A stretch of 49,521 nucleotides of DNA from Synechococcales cyanobacterium GL140_1_metabat_312 (GCA_025351345.1 JANXWB010000013.1:1-49521); one strand, 5' to 3'; positions 24,138 through 33,415 are shown, counted from the first letter of the stretch. Notes: generated by a model not told the origin, from the sequence alone. Numbers and translations are program-made.

Positions 24138-25976
24138 CTATCGACCCATTTCAATTCGATCGATAGTTTGAGCCGCTTGCATCACCGTATCACGCTCCAC
24201 CATCAACCCCGTCACCCCTGACTCGATCGCCACTTCGGCCCAAGCCTCACTCCAACTCGACAACACTAACCAACAGGGAATATTAAATCGCTGTGTCGTA
24301 CTCACAATTTGCTGAACCGATCGAACCACTGATATCTCCGGCACCTCCATCGAAGTCTGAAATAACTCCGACATCCGGTTTGTGCCAAGGGTCCACTGCG
24401 TCAAATCGCTCAATCCAATCACCACACCCTTCGCCCCCGCCTTAATGTAATCCCCCAACATCATCACCACGGACGGGACCTCGACCATAATCCAAGGCTG
24501 GACCGTCGCATTTAAATTGAGTGCTGCTAAATCTTGTCGCCATTGAACAAATTGAGCTAACGTCTGCACAAACGGCAACACCATCCGAATCGGCGGTAAC
24601 GATCGACCCTGAATCCAAGCAACTTGCTGAAGATCATGCCATGCCGACAACTCCAACGCCGCCCCCGGAACAGCCCCATGCCCCAGGCAGCGATAATACA
24701 GCACAGGCGCATCGTCCCGATGGATCAACGCCTCCATCAACACCGTCAAACGCGATCGGATTAACCGCTTAAATCCCTCCCCATCCATCTTGCCCCGCAG
24801 CCGCTCTAGGGGAAACTCCGGCAATATCAACCATTCCGATCGAACCAACCCCACGCCCTCCGTCCACTCATCACAAAACGCAATCTGAGTCCGATTAACC
24901 AGCAGCGCCGTCTTACGCAACAGCGGCACCTCACATCTTGGAGCCACCGGACCCACCCGACGAGCCAGCCCCCGCAACACCAACGCTTCCCCATCCACAA
25001 TCGTCTGAGTCGCCTTCTCAATCCCCACCACCACCGGAATCCCTAACTCCCGCGCCAAAATTACACCATGATTATTCAACCCCGGCGCTTCCACAATAAT
25101 CGCCTGCACGGAGCGTAAAAACGGCACAGCTTCCGGTAAAAGCGTCTTCACCACCGCGATCGTCGTACTCGACAACGACCTCTCAAACCCCTCCGGAAAC
25201 GTCGGTGGCAACACCCTAGCCATTCCAGAAGCCGAAATTCCCTCGCCCGAATCCCGAGATAAACTAACAGAACTCTTCAAGGCCGTTGGCAACGCTAACA
25301 ACGTCTCACCCACCGCCACCGCCAAAATCCAAAATCGCCGATCGTTATCAAGTCCCCAAGTCAGCGTATAGTCCTCATGCCACAGATCCGGTAGCTCTAA
25401 AACTGCTTGACAAAGCTGGGCCTTCTGGCCTTCTGTCAATACTTGCCCGTCCCGCCAATACCTTTCACAACCATTAGTTTCCATCACATAACATAGCGGC
25501 GGCGATCGAATCCAACGAACCACCTGCCCCATCGCCTGCAATTTCGGTACCGCCTGAATCATCAAAACAACCGATTCAGGAATCAAGCCGTAGGACTGTC
25601 GAAGTTGAGACCACTGAACCGAATTCCATTTTTGTCGAAGTCGCTTCAACGCCTGAATCAAAGCATCTGGAGTTGGATCACACCAAGCTTCCGGCAACAA
25701 CGGATCTAATTCGTGTGCTGAACCCGATCGCCACTCAATAAGCGTCAAACGCAGTTGATCCCCCTCAAAATCAACTTGCGCAAGCCACTCATCCGTCTCC
25801 TCCGCCCAATTTCCAAAGTCCTGTACCAACACTTGAGGCAAAAGCAAACGCCAATCCAGCAAACTATCTAAAGAAAGATTGCCAAACTCTTGCAACGATC
25901 GCACCCGATCGCCCACCCGATCTGACATCGACGGACACATTTCAAGCAACGGAAAAAGCACCGAACCCACACCCAA
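24138..25976 (-). CDS. PEP-utilising enzyme relative without ATP-grasp domain
   Basis: This is a 612-residue protein. Residues about 1-270 match nothing I know. Next comes a phosphohistidine swivel-like domain, whose LNNHGVILARELGIPVVVG stands where PEP synthase has GGxTSHAAIVARELGIPAVVG, so the His is kept while the preceding Thr/Ser are changed. The last 250 residues follow the PEP/pyruvate-binding barrel (GVGLVRSEWLIL, LPFVQTLAQF, MVEVPSVVMML, GVVIGLSDLTQWTLG). The N-terminal ATP-grasp domain of PEP synthase is absent. GLNR-type catalytic segments are altered, so enzyme activity is doubtful. The start is a TTG with AGAGG nine bases upstream; Met at 25940 or 25928 are alternatives. It may be a regulatory or paralogous form. 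Confidence 0.8.
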   Translation of the reverse strand: MGVGSVLFPLLEMCPSMSDRVGDRVRSLQEFGNLSLDSLLDWRLLLPQVLVQDFGNWAEETDEWLAQVDFEGDQLRLTLIEWRSGSAHELDPLLPEAWCDPTPDALIQALKRLRQKWNSVQWSQLRQSYGLIPESVVLMIQAVPKLQAMGQVVRWIRSPPLCYVMETNGCERYWRDGQVLTEGQKAQLCQAVLELPDLWHEDYTLTWGLDNDRRFWILAVAVGETLLALPTALKSSVSLSRDSGEGISASGMARVLPPTFPEGFERSLSSTTIAVVKTLLPEAVPFLRSVQAIIVEAPGLNNHGVILARELGIPVVVGIEKATQTIVDGEALVLRGLARRVGPVAPRCEVPLLRKTALLVNRTQIAFCDEWTEGVGLVRSEWLILPEFPLERLRGKMDGEGFKRLIRSRLTVLMEALIHRDDAPVLYYRCLGHGAVPGAALELSAWHDLQQVAWIQGRSLPPIRMVLPFVQTLAQFVQWRQDLAALNLNATVQPWIMVEVPSVVMMLGDYIKAGAKGVVIGLSDLTQWTLGTNRMSELFQTSMEVPEISVVRSVQQIVSTTQRFNIPCWLVLSSWSEAWAEVAIESGVTGLMVERDTVMQAAQTIDRIEMGR

Positions 25977-26065
25977 AACCCTAACCTCTTAATCCCTATT
26001 GAAAAACCCAAAAAAGGGGGAATGCTTACATCAAGTTGACTTGCTCTATCGATCGCGGCCTTCTT

Positions 26066-26791
26066 ATGCAATCTTTTTTATCCCACATTTCCCAACTTTT
26101 TCTCAAATCATCTTGCCAGAGCTGTCAGCGGCCAACCTCAGAATTCTTTTGTCCATTTTGCCAAGCCCAACTTCAAACTGGAATTCGATCGCCCCTAATT
26201 GATCCTCCCTCACCCCTCCATCCATTTCCGCTATTTGCCTGGGGAACCTATGACACCAACCTGCGTCAGATCATCCAACAGCTAAAATATAAAAATCAAC
26301 CTGCGATCGGCACTTGGTTAGGCACAGAAATGGCCAAATCTTGGATTAACGCCAAGCTCCACCAACAATTTCCTAGGCTGCTCGTCATCCCCATTCCCAT
26401 GCATAAACGCAAGCAACAACAACGCGGCTACAACCAAGCCGAAATCATTGCCCACAGCTTTGCCCGTCAAATTGGCTATCATCATCAACCCAACGCCCTC
26501 ATCCGAATCCGTGAAACCCAACCACAGTTTGAACTCGGCCTTGACGATCGTACCCAAAACCTAGAATCCGCTTTTTCTCTCGCACTAAACTTTAGAACCA
26601 ATCGGCCTATTTTACTGGTAGACGATATTTTTACCACAGGCGCAACCCTTCGTACAGCAATTAAATTGTTAGAAAATCAAAACATCTCGATTTGGGGATC
26701 AGCCGTCACCACCCGAGCAAGTCCCAACACCACATTTGAGGCATCACCCTTAAAAAGAACCACAAAAAATGCCCCAATTTTGAAGAACTAA
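26066..26791 (+). CDS. comF: ComF-family phosphoribosyltransferase-like protein
   Basis: This is a 241-residue protein from the ATG at 26066; a TTG at 26036 gives ten more residues, and neither has a firm ribosome binding site. The N-terminus has two zinc-type CxxC pairs (CQSCQ and CPFC, about 17-37). The rest is the PRTase-like fold, with LKYKNQPAIGTWLG, VIPIPMHKRKQQQRGYNQAE and the PRPP loop LLVDDIFTTGATL near residue 190. In naturally transformable bacteria ComF is needed for uptake or processing of single-stranded DNA. Many cyanobacteria carry one. The tail after the loop (about 25 residues) is variable. It is divergent from the PEP-related gene. Confidence 0.92.
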   Translation: MQSFLSHISQLFLKSSCQSCQRPTSEFFCPFCQAQLQTGIRSPLIDPPSPLHPFPLFAWGTYDTNLRQIIQQLKYKNQPAIGTWLGTEMAKSWINAKLHQQFPRLLVIPIPMHKRKQQQRGYNQAEIIAHSFARQIGYHHQPNALIRIRETQPQFELGLDDRTQNLESAFSLALNFRTNRPILLVDDIFTTGATLRTAIKLLENQNISIWGSAVTTRASPNTTFEASPLKRTTKNAPILKN

Positions 26792-26831
26792 ATTCATCAC
26801 GATCGAGGCAGCTAACGATTAAAACTATCGA

Positions 26832-27188
26832 TTATGAAACAGGTGCTGGAGGCGTTGGCGATCGGATCGCTTGAATAATAGGGGCCGGATCCAACCCCGT
26901 AATCTGCTTAAAATCCTCAGGAGTTAACCGACTAGAGAAGCCCTTTTCGCTCCAATCTTGCAAAATATTATTTGCATGTTCTAAAAATAAAACCCCTCGT
27001 GGCAACGGAACAACCGTCCACACATCCAAAATCGTCTCAGCAAACGACAGCTCAATAATGGGCATAGCATAATGACCAATCATCTCGCCAAGGTAGGCAT
27101 CAAAGGTCTCCCCATCCGTCCCCACCAACTCATAACTCTCGACAATGTAAGCGATACGTTGCCAATTGACCCTTTCTGCAAGCGTCAT
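26832..27188 (-). CDS. Conserved-type cyanobacterial hypothetical protein
   Basis: This is a 118-residue soluble acidic protein starting MTLAERVNWQRIAYIVESYE; an upstream TTG at 27194 adds two residues. It has a mixed helix and strand pattern, IELSFAETILDVWTVVPLPR in the middle, and a tail rich in Pro (SPTPPAPVS). I recognise the general look of a short protein kept in cyanobacteria, but no function or family can be given. It converges on comF with only 40 bp between the stops. Confidence 0.65.
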   Translation of the reverse strand: MTLAERVNWQRIAYIVESYELVGTDGETFDAYLGEMIGHYAMPIIELSFAETILDVWTVVPLPRGVLFLEHANNILQDWSEKGFSSRLTPEDFKQITGLDPAPIIQAIRSPTPPAPVS

Positions 27189-27194
27189 CTCCAA

Positions 27195-27567
27195 ACCCCA
27201 AATGAATGACCAAACTTAAGCTCTATGCTGTATTTTCAGCTTATCCCAGGTTCATAGAAACAAAACAGAAGTTTACTTACAAAAATTTCTGCTAGTGATA
27301 GATTTTGTCGATTATTAACCGGGAATTGCCAAATTTCAGGCTAAATATTTTCACCCTATTATTTTACCGATCGTCTACCCTTGCCCCAGCTCTCATTTCT
27401 GTCCTCATTTCCGCCTACAACCCTGAAACCTTCTAAGCTGAAAAATCTTACGATCGGACTTGTCAAACGTCCGATATACGTCCGATCGTAATTACCCGAA
27501 GTTGCGTAACCATAGGATAATAGACTTGAGTCTGTAGACGAGCAAAACCCTACTTAGTGAATTTACC
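27195..27567. other. Intergenic region upstream of a small membrane protein gene
   Basis: About 370 bp without a coding frame. The right part holds the inverted repeat listed at 27449-27490 and an AT-rich element (TAGGATAAT near 27512) that could be a -10 box for the gene at 27568. The left part shows no RNA gene or coding remnant. Confidence 0.45.
27449..27490. promoter_or_regulatory. Perfect 11-bp inverted repeat with an inner direct repeat, putative operator
   Basis: TACGATCGGAC at 27449-27459 is matched by its exact reverse complement GTCCGATCGTA at 27480-27490, separated by 20 bases. Inside, ACGTCCGAT occurs twice head to tail (27467-27475 and 27478-27486), eleven bases apart. This layout suggests a bound dimer or several half-sites on one face of the helix. 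It lies about 80-120 bp upstream of the ATG at 27568. Part of the symmetry comes from CGATCG, which is common in this genome. Confidence 0.5.
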
Positions 27568-27750
27568 ATGGCATTTTTCCGTCAATATATTGCACCCCTA
27601 ATTGTGGTTTTGATTTTTGGATTGGCATTGATTGCAACCAGTGCGCGGATCTTTATTCCCAATGAAATGGCTGCACCCGCACCCATTGAAGAAATGGCTC
27701 CCATAAGCAATTCCGTCTCCTTCAATTCCCCTAGTGTCTATCCAGGATAA
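27568..27750 (+). CDS. Small single-helix membrane protein
   Basis: This is a 60-residue protein with a short polar start (MAFFRQYIAP), one membrane helix (about 9-28) and a Pro/Ala/Ser-rich tail (NEMAAPAPIEEMAPISNSVS). The tail probably faces the lumen or periplasm. No family is recognised. It lies alone between two long spacers, with an inverted repeat upstream, so it is likely to be separately regulated. Being short, it is less certain than its neighbours, but the helix and start look real. Confidence 0.55.
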   Translation: MAFFRQYIAPLIVVLIFGLALIATSARIFIPNEMAAPAPIEEMAPISNSVSFNSPSVYPG

Positions 27751-27886
27751 AATCTCGCCATCAGCCCACAATAAGAACGACAGTAACCGCGCATCAAATT
27801 CTCTAACTACTGGCTACACGATCATTGTAGTACATGTAGTTTTTTGAGGTAAAATAGCAATCCCAAATCATTTCTAATCGAATCCT

Positions 27887-28936
27887 ATGAGTTACTTCCG
27901 CCCTGCTATTGACGCGATGAAAGGTTATGTTCCCGGTGAACAGCCTAAGCCTGGAACGCCCATCATCAAACTCAACACCAACGAGAACCCCTATCCGCCA
28001 TCGCCGCAAGCTATGGAAGCACTCCGATTGGTAGCTGGGGAATCTCTACGGCGGTACCCGGATCCGTTCGCGCGGGATTTTTGTAATGCCGTAAGTGATG
28101 CGCTGAATGTGCCAGCAGATTGGGTAATTGTGGGTAATGGGAGTGACGATGTATTAAATGTATTGATTCGGTCCTGTGCGGAAGGGCAAACGCGAAAAGT
28201 CGTTTATCCCATGCCGACTTATGTGCTGTATCGAACCCTCTCGGAAATGCAGCCCGCTGAAATTGTGGAAGTGCCCTATGGCTCAAATTTCAAATTGCCG
28301 ATAGATGATCTGGTCGCCGCAAATGGAGCCGTAACATTCATGGCATCGCCCAATAGTCCATCGGGTCACAGTGTGCCTTTAAATGAATTACGTGAATTGG
28401 CACGAAGAGTCTCTGGAGTATTGGCGATCGATGAAGCCTATGCAGATTTTGCTGACTATACGGCGATCGATTTAGTCAAGGAATTTGACAATGTAATTGT
28501 ATTGCGCACCATGTCAAAGGGCTATTCTTTAGCGGGTTTACGATTAGGATTTGGAGTCGCGAATCCGGCACTTCTGGCAGGTTTGTTTAAAGTCAAAGAT
28601 AGTTACAACATTGATGCAGTAGCGATCGCAGTTGGCACGGCTTCAATGCGCGATCAAGCCTATAAAAATGAATGCGCGGAAAAGGTAAAAGAATCCCGAT
28701 CGAAATTAGCAGTTGACCTTAAGAATTTAGGATTTATCCCCATGGAATCCCACGGCAATTTCATCTTAGCAACGGCACCACAAGATGCGGAAGCTTTGTA
28801 TTTAGGATTGAAAGATCGAGGGATTTTGGTGCGATATTTTAAGCAAATCGGGCTTGAGGATAAACTACGAATTAGTGTAGGAACACCGGAACAAAATGAT
28901 TTGTTATTGGAAGCATTAATAAGTTTGATCAAATGA
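27887..28936 (+). CDS. hisC: Histidinol-phosphate aminotransferase
   Basis: This 349-residue PLP enzyme of the class I/II fold swaps the amino group between L-histidinol phosphate and 2-oxoglutarate in histidine synthesis. It has LNTNENPYPPSP near 26, the NGSDDVLN turn near 84, AIDEAYADF near 188 and the PLP-Lys motif SKGYSLAGLRLGFG near 212. The length and the C-terminal domain are standard. The ATG is clear, and TAAAAT at 27850-27855 is a reasonable -10 element. HisC in cyanobacteria may also act on other aromatic or imidazole substrates. It is convergent with the LCP gene. Confidence 0.93.
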   Translation: MSYFRPAIDAMKGYVPGEQPKPGTPIIKLNTNENPYPPSPQAMEALRLVAGESLRRYPDPFARDFCNAVSDALNVPADWVIVGNGSDDVLNVLIRSCAEGQTRKVVYPMPTYVLYRTLSEMQPAEIVEVPYGSNFKLPIDDLVAANGAVTFMASPNSPSGHSVPLNELRELARRVSGVLAIDEAYADFADYTAIDLVKEFDNVIVLRTMSKGYSLAGLRLGFGVANPALLAGLFKVKDSYNIDAVAIAVGTASMRDQAYKNECAEKVKESRSKLAVDLKNLGFIPMESHGNFILATAPQDAEALYLGLKDRGILVRYFKQIGLEDKLRISVGTPEQNDLLLEALISLIK

Positions 28937-28962
28937 GTGTTAGATCTGAGAATCTCGATCGG

Positions 28963-28989
28963 TCCTCCTAGTCCCGTTAATAAGGAGGA
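28963..28989. terminator. Small inverted repeat between convergent genes
   Basis: TCCTCCT at 28963-28969 pairs with AGGAGGA at 28983-28989 around a 13-base loop, between the hisC and LCP stops. No T-run follows on either strand, so it would be a weak or Rho-assisted terminator. It could also be a chance repeat. Confidence 0.35.
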
Positions 28990-29020
28990 TAAATCGTTAC
29001 GACAAGCGAATTACAGTGAG

Positions 29021-30322
29021 TTATAATTTCTGCGGCGCCATATCATTGCCAATTCGGAGCGTAATATCAGACTCTAGTTCTCCAATAGAACTCGACTCTA
29101 CAATACCCATTCCCATAATGTGTTGAATAGATTCCGCCGCTTGATCTTGCCCGCCTTGAACAATGATTTGGGTTTGGGTTTGTTGTTCCGCTCGGTCATC
29201 ACTCACAGATACATTTTCATAGCCCGCCTTAATCAGTTTCGTTGCAATAGTTTGGGCCGCATCAGGATTATTTGAAGCATTTTGAATAACGATTCGCAAT
29301 GGAGCTGTGGTTCCATCCGCTTGCCCCGCACCCACATTAAAATACTCTTTCATAATACGATCGCGGGCATCCGTATCCATAATCCAATAGCTCGCTTTAA
29401 ACTCCATAACCCCACTAAAACGGCCAGGAAGCAACACCATTTTGATTGCTTTGTGATCAAGATCAACACCATAATTAAACAGTGCTAAAATTTCCTCAAA
29501 TGTAAGATTCGTATCAATATAAGGCTGCATTGCCTGAATAATTCCTGGAATACGGGGAATCACTAACGGACTATCAAGCTTTTCGCGTAGCGCTTTTAAG
29601 AGAATCTGTTGACGTTGAACTCGGCCAATATCTCCAAACGCATCATTTCTAAACCGAGCAAATTGTTCCGCCTTATCGCCATCCAATAGCTGTGGCCCTT
29701 GCTTAAGATTGATCGAAAGTTTTTGGGTATTGTCCTGATAAATCATATCCCTCGGTACATTTACCTCAACACCGCCCACTTGATTAATCAATTCCCGAAA
29801 GGCATCCGTGCTAAACCGGACATAACGATCGATCGGCACTCCAGCAAAATTATCAGAAATAACTTTATTCACCAGTGCTGGCCCACCGGATGGGTTTGCT
29901 TGGTTTATTTTTGTCAAACCAAGATTAGGAATCTCAACTTGAGTATCACGGGGAATCGACAGAAGATTCACGCCAGATTGTTTCGGATCAATATGTAGCA
30001 ACAATATAGAATCACTATTGCCGCTAAACATTTCTTCCGTACCTAGCTTTGCACCCGCAACCCGATCGATCCCCATCACCAGCACATTCACCGGACGCTT
30101 AACTTGATATCGAAAACCATTTTTAAATAAATCACCCAACAACCGCTGACCTTCACGAGGGCCAATTCCACTCGGTATCGGCATCGTCACCGCAATAAAC
30201 GATCCGATCGTTGCCGCTAAACCAGTACTCAGCCCTAAAACCGTACCCTTCATTAAAAAAGGACCGAAACGTGACCGAATGTGAACTATCTTTTGAAACA
30301 TTTTCTGAGCGATCGAAGTCAT
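29021..30322 (-). CDS. LytR-CpsA-Psr (LCP) family glycopolymer ligase with C-terminal LytR_C domain
   Basis: This is a 433-residue membrane-anchored protein. A short basic start precedes one membrane helix (about 22-48). The LCP domain (about 95-270) shows VLVMGIDR, GNSDSILLLHIDP, LLSIPRDTQVEIP, TKINQAN, GVEVNVPRDMIY and ARFRNDAFGDIGRVQRQQ, with the Arg/Asp set that binds polyprenyl pyrophosphate. A LytR_C-like domain (about 340-415) closes it. LCP proteins attach wall polymers or capsule chains to the cell wall. In cyanobacteria the acceptor is uncertain. It is divergent from the GDP-mannose gene, which fits a polysaccharide theme. Confidence 0.93.
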   Translation of the reverse strand: MTSIAQKMFQKIVHIRSRFGPFLMKGTVLGLSTGLAATIGSFIAVTMPIPSGIGPREGQRLLGDLFKNGFRYQVKRPVNVLVMGIDRVAGAKLGTEEMFSGNSDSILLLHIDPKQSGVNLLSIPRDTQVEIPNLGLTKINQANPSGGPALVNKVISDNFAGVPIDRYVRFSTDAFRELINQVGGVEVNVPRDMIYQDNTQKLSINLKQGPQLLDGDKAEQFARFRNDAFGDIGRVQRQQILLKALREKLDSPLVIPRIPGIIQAMQPYIDTNLTFEEILALFNYGVDLDHKAIKMVLLPGRFSGVMEFKASYWIMDTDARDRIMKEYFNVGAGQADGTTAPLRIVIQNASNNPDAAQTIATKLIKAGYENVSVSDDRAEQQTQTQIIVQGGQDQAAESIQHIMGMGIVESSSIGELESDITLRIGNDMAPQKL

Positions 30323-30536
30323 AGAGTATGGGTCAGGAAAAGATTAGGTTTCTTCTAAATTTCTTTACAGACTAACAAATTTCCCTCAATGTGGGGGGTG
30401 GAATAACCCAGGAACAGGATATTCTATGTGACCGTACAAGATAGTATCAGCCCTGTCCACAATTACTGAAACTCTGGCAATTATGGACAGGTGCGTCAAC
30501 TCAAAATAACTCTCTCGCAACTTCTCCCCCTTTTCT

Positions 30537-31625
30537 ATGACATCATCCCATTCATCACAGCCACTAGTTTGTATTATTTTAGCCGGAGGAAAAGGCGAGC
30601 GCTTTTGGCCCCTAAGCCGTCTCGATCGTCCGAAACAGTTTCTTAGCCTAGATGGTAGTGGCCTAAGCTTGCTGCAAACCACCGCCGATCGATTGCTAAT
30701 TCCGGCCCAAGGCTGGGAAAACCTCTGGGTCATCACATCCGCTCAATTGGCCCAGGGCGTACGAGAGCAACTACCAGAGTTACCAGCCGCCAATCTCTTA
30801 ATCGAACCCGAAGGACGAGACACCGCTCCAGCAGTAACATGGAGCATTTTGGAAGTGGTGAAACGCTATGGAGAAGAGGTCGTAATGGCATTCTTTCCAG
30901 CAGATCATTGGATTACGGAACCCGAAAAATTTGTTCAGACTCTGGAATCCGCCCATTACGTTGCCCTCAAGTCCGAAACGATCGTCACCCTGGGAATTAC
31001 CCCTACCTTTGCATCCACAGGCTACGGCTACATCGCCCAAGGAAAATTACTCCCCCAAGACGTTCAATCGCCCCACGGAATCCCAGCCTACAAGGTCGAT
31101 CGGTTTACAGAAAAACCCGATCGGGAAACCGCTGAAGCCTTCATCAAAACTGGACTCTATAGCTGGAATGCTGGGATGTTTGTGTTTCAGGGCAAAGTAG
31201 CCCTAGAAGAAATTCGACGCTATGCCCCAGAGATTTTGGAACCCTTAGAAGCCAAAGGAATTGCCGCCTATAGTGAACTTCCTAAAAAGAGTATTGACTA
31301 TGCCCTGATGGAACCGACCCAAAAGGCCACAGTCTTGCCCGTCACCTTTGCTTGGGATGATTTGGGAGATTGGGGTGCGATCGAACGCCTCCTGAAAAGC
31401 GATAAACCCAACGTAGAAGTCGGCAATCATGTGGGTCTCGATACCCAAGGCTCGCTGCTCTATTCCACCCAAGAGGAGGATCTGATTGTGACGATCGGAC
31501 TGGACGATGTAGTGATTGTCCGGGACGGCAAGGTGACATTAATTGTCAAAAAAGATCGCACCCAAGACATCAAACAAGTCCTCAATACGCTACGGGCAAA
31601 TCCTGAATTAGAACATCATCTGTAA
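30537..31625 (+). CDS. manC: Mannose-1-phosphate guanylyltransferase (GDP-mannose pyrophosphorylase)
   Basis: This is a 362-residue cytoplasmic nucleotidyltransferase. The GTP-binding signature LAGGKGERFWPLSR is at about 15-28, and the substrate motif FFPADHWI near 120. The patterns FTEKPDRETA, YSWNAGMFVF and DYALME of the long ManC type follow. It lacks the C-terminal cupin isomerase domain of bifunctional ManC/AlgA, so it is the monofunctional form. It makes GDP-mannose for polysaccharides, fucose donors and glycolipids. It is divergent from the LCP gene. Confidence 0.93.
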   Translation: MTSSHSSQPLVCIILAGGKGERFWPLSRLDRPKQFLSLDGSGLSLLQTTADRLLIPAQGWENLWVITSAQLAQGVREQLPELPAANLLIEPEGRDTAPAVTWSILEVVKRYGEEVVMAFFPADHWITEPEKFVQTLESAHYVALKSETIVTLGITPTFASTGYGYIAQGKLLPQDVQSPHGIPAYKVDRFTEKPDRETAEAFIKTGLYSWNAGMFVFQGKVALEEIRRYAPEILEPLEAKGIAAYSELPKKSIDYALMEPTQKATVLPVTFAWDDLGDWGAIERLLKSDKPNVEVGNHVGLDTQGSLLYSTQEEDLIVTIGLDDVVIVRDGKVTLIVKKDRTQDIKQVLNTLRANPELEHHL

Positions 31626-31678
31626 ATTCAGATCTCCTCTCTAATCCCTATCTACTTTAGACAACAATCGGGCAGGAA

Positions 31679-31734
31679 GTTAACGCAAGCGGGGTTAAAG
31701 TCACCGCAAGCCGCGTTAAAATGTGGCGGTTAAT
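31679..31734 (+). repeat. Short repeats with GTTAA blocks upstream of metG
   Basis: GTTAA occurs four times at 31679, 31694, 31715 and 31729. AACGCAAGCGGGGTTAAAG (31682-31700) and ACCGCAAGCCGCGTTAAAA (31703-31721) are imperfect tandem copies with a 21-base period. ACCGC at 31703 can pair with GCGGT at 31726. It ends about 35 bp before the metG start, so it may hold a promoter or leader element. Confidence 0.5.
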
Positions 31735-31768
31735 CTCTGCTCAATAATGAGCTTGTTTGATCGTCACT

Positions 31769-33415
31769 ATGACTTCCCAATCCTCCGACATTCCAACCCC
31801 CAAGGCACCCTTCGCTATCACAACGCCGTTATTTTACGTCAACGACGTGCCCCACATTGGCAGCGCTTACCCCACGATCGCCACCGACGCTATTGCCCGT
31901 TTTCAGCGAATGCGAGGGGTTGAGGTTCGGTTTATCACGGGGAGCGACGAACATGGCCAAAAGATTCAACGCACAGCAGAGGCCAATAACCGTACACCCC
32001 AAGCCCACTGTGATGAGATTGTCGGTGCGTTTAAGGCACTGTGGGAACGGCTCGACATCAAATACGATCGGTTCATTCGCACCACAGATAAGCGCCATGC
32101 CGCCATTGTCCGCGAATTTTTTCAGCGGGTCTGGGAAAAAGGTGATATTTACCTCAGTCAACAAAAAGGGTACTACTGCGTCTCCTGTGAGGAATTCAAG
32201 GACGAAAAAGACCTGTTAGAAGGCAAGCGCTGCAACATTCACATCACCAAAGAAGTCGAGTGGCGAGATGAAGAAAACTATTTCTTTCGGTTATCAAATT
32301 ACCAAACCGCCCTCGAAGCGCTCTATACCGATCGACCAGACTTTATCCAACCCGAAAGTCGCCGCAATGAAGTCATCAATTTCGTCAAACAGGGGTTACG
32401 CGATTTCTCGATTTCTCGGGTTAATTTTGATTGGGGATTCCCAGTTCCAGAGGATCCCAATCATGTCATTTATGTGTGGTTTGATGCGTTACTCGGATAC
32501 TTGACCGCACTTCTCGATGAAGACGATGAACCCACCTTAGCAAATGCCACCAAACATTGGTATCCCCACCATACTCACATCATTGGAAAGGACATTTTGC
32601 GCTTTCATGCCGTGTATTGGCCCGCGATGTTGATGTCTGCTGGATTATCTTTGCCAGGACGAGTCTTTGGCCATGGATTTTTCTTAGATAATGGTGTGAA
32701 AATGGGGAAAAGTAGCGGGAATGTAATCAATCCGGATTTGTTGCTCGATCGTTACGGAAGTGACGCAATGCGATACTACTTCTTAAAAGAGATTAAGTTT
32801 GGTCAAGATGGATCGTTTGAGGAAACACGATTTGTAAATATTCTTAATGCTGATTTAGCCAATGATTTAGGCAATTTACTAAACCGGACCTTGAAACCTG
32901 CGATTAAAAATGGTGCTGGAGCGGTTCCAAATCTCAGAGGCATAGATATTCCTGACACTAATCCATTGAAAATAATGGGATCGAATTTAGGCGATCGGGT
33001 AACAGCCTCCTACGAAGCCCTCGCATTTCATGATGTCTGTGAAGCAGTACTAGAGCTAGTTCGGCTCGGAAATCGCTACATTGACGAGCAAGCACCTTGG
33101 ACCCTTTATAAACTCGGTAAGACCGATCCGCAGAAGCATAAAGACGCTGAACAAGTCACCTATAGCATTTTAGAATCAGTCCGATTAGCCGCTTATTTAC
33201 TCGCGCCGATCGTCCCCAATATCAGCACCCGAATTTATGAACAGTTAGGATATAGTGTTAACTTCAATGACGCTCCTTTAATAGATATATCGAAGGTATT
33301 CTCTACTCATTCGACATGGGGAATACTAAAACCAATGCAAATCTTAGGAGACGCTCAGCCCGTTTTTCAAAAACTTGAACTTCCGATCGTTGTTGAATCT
33401 GTACTAAATCTGTAG
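31769..33415 (+). CDS. metG: Methionyl-tRNA synthetase
   Basis: This is a 548-residue class I aminoacyl-tRNA synthetase. The HIGH motif reads PHIG in FYVNDVPHIGSAYPTIATD, and KMSKS reads KMGKS in NGVKMGKSSGNVINPD. The connective peptide has one zinc-type CVSC pair followed by CNIHI. WFDALLGYLTAL and the anticodon-binding helix bundle follow. It lacks the C-terminal tRNA-binding (EMAP/OB) extension found in E. coli, as is normal for cyanobacteria. I use the ATG at 31769; an in-frame TTG at 31757 is a weaker start. Confidence 0.96.
   Translation: MTSQSSDIPTPKAPFAITTPLFYVNDVPHIGSAYPTIATDAIARFQRMRGVEVRFITGSDEHGQKIQRTAEANNRTPQAHCDEIVGAFKALWERLDIKYDRFIRTTDKRHAAIVREFFQRVWEKGDIYLSQQKGYYCVSCEEFKDEKDLLEGKRCNIHITKEVEWRDEENYFFRLSNYQTALEALYTDRPDFIQPESRRNEVINFVKQGLRDFSISRVNFDWGFPVPEDPNHVIYVWFDALLGYLTALLDEDDEPTLANATKHWYPHHTHIIGKDILRFHAVYWPAMLMSAGLSLPGRVFGHGFFLDNGVKMGKSSGNVINPDLLLDRYGSDAMRYYFLKEIKFGQDGSFEETRFVNILNADLANDLGNLLNRTLKPAIKNGAGAVPNLRGIDIPDTNPLKIMGSNLGDRVTASYEALAFHDVCEAVLELVRLGNRYIDEQAPWTLYKLGKTDPQKHKDAEQVTYSILESVRLAAYLLAPIVPNISTRIYEQLGYSVNFNDAPLIDISKVFSTHSTWGILKPMQILGDAQPVFQKLELPIVVESVLNL

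Noticed and set aside
27824-27840. An NtcA or LexA box (TGTAGTACATGTAG) before hisC
   Set aside because: The spacing does not match GTA-N8-TAC, nor the LexA consensus I know, so no regulator is named.
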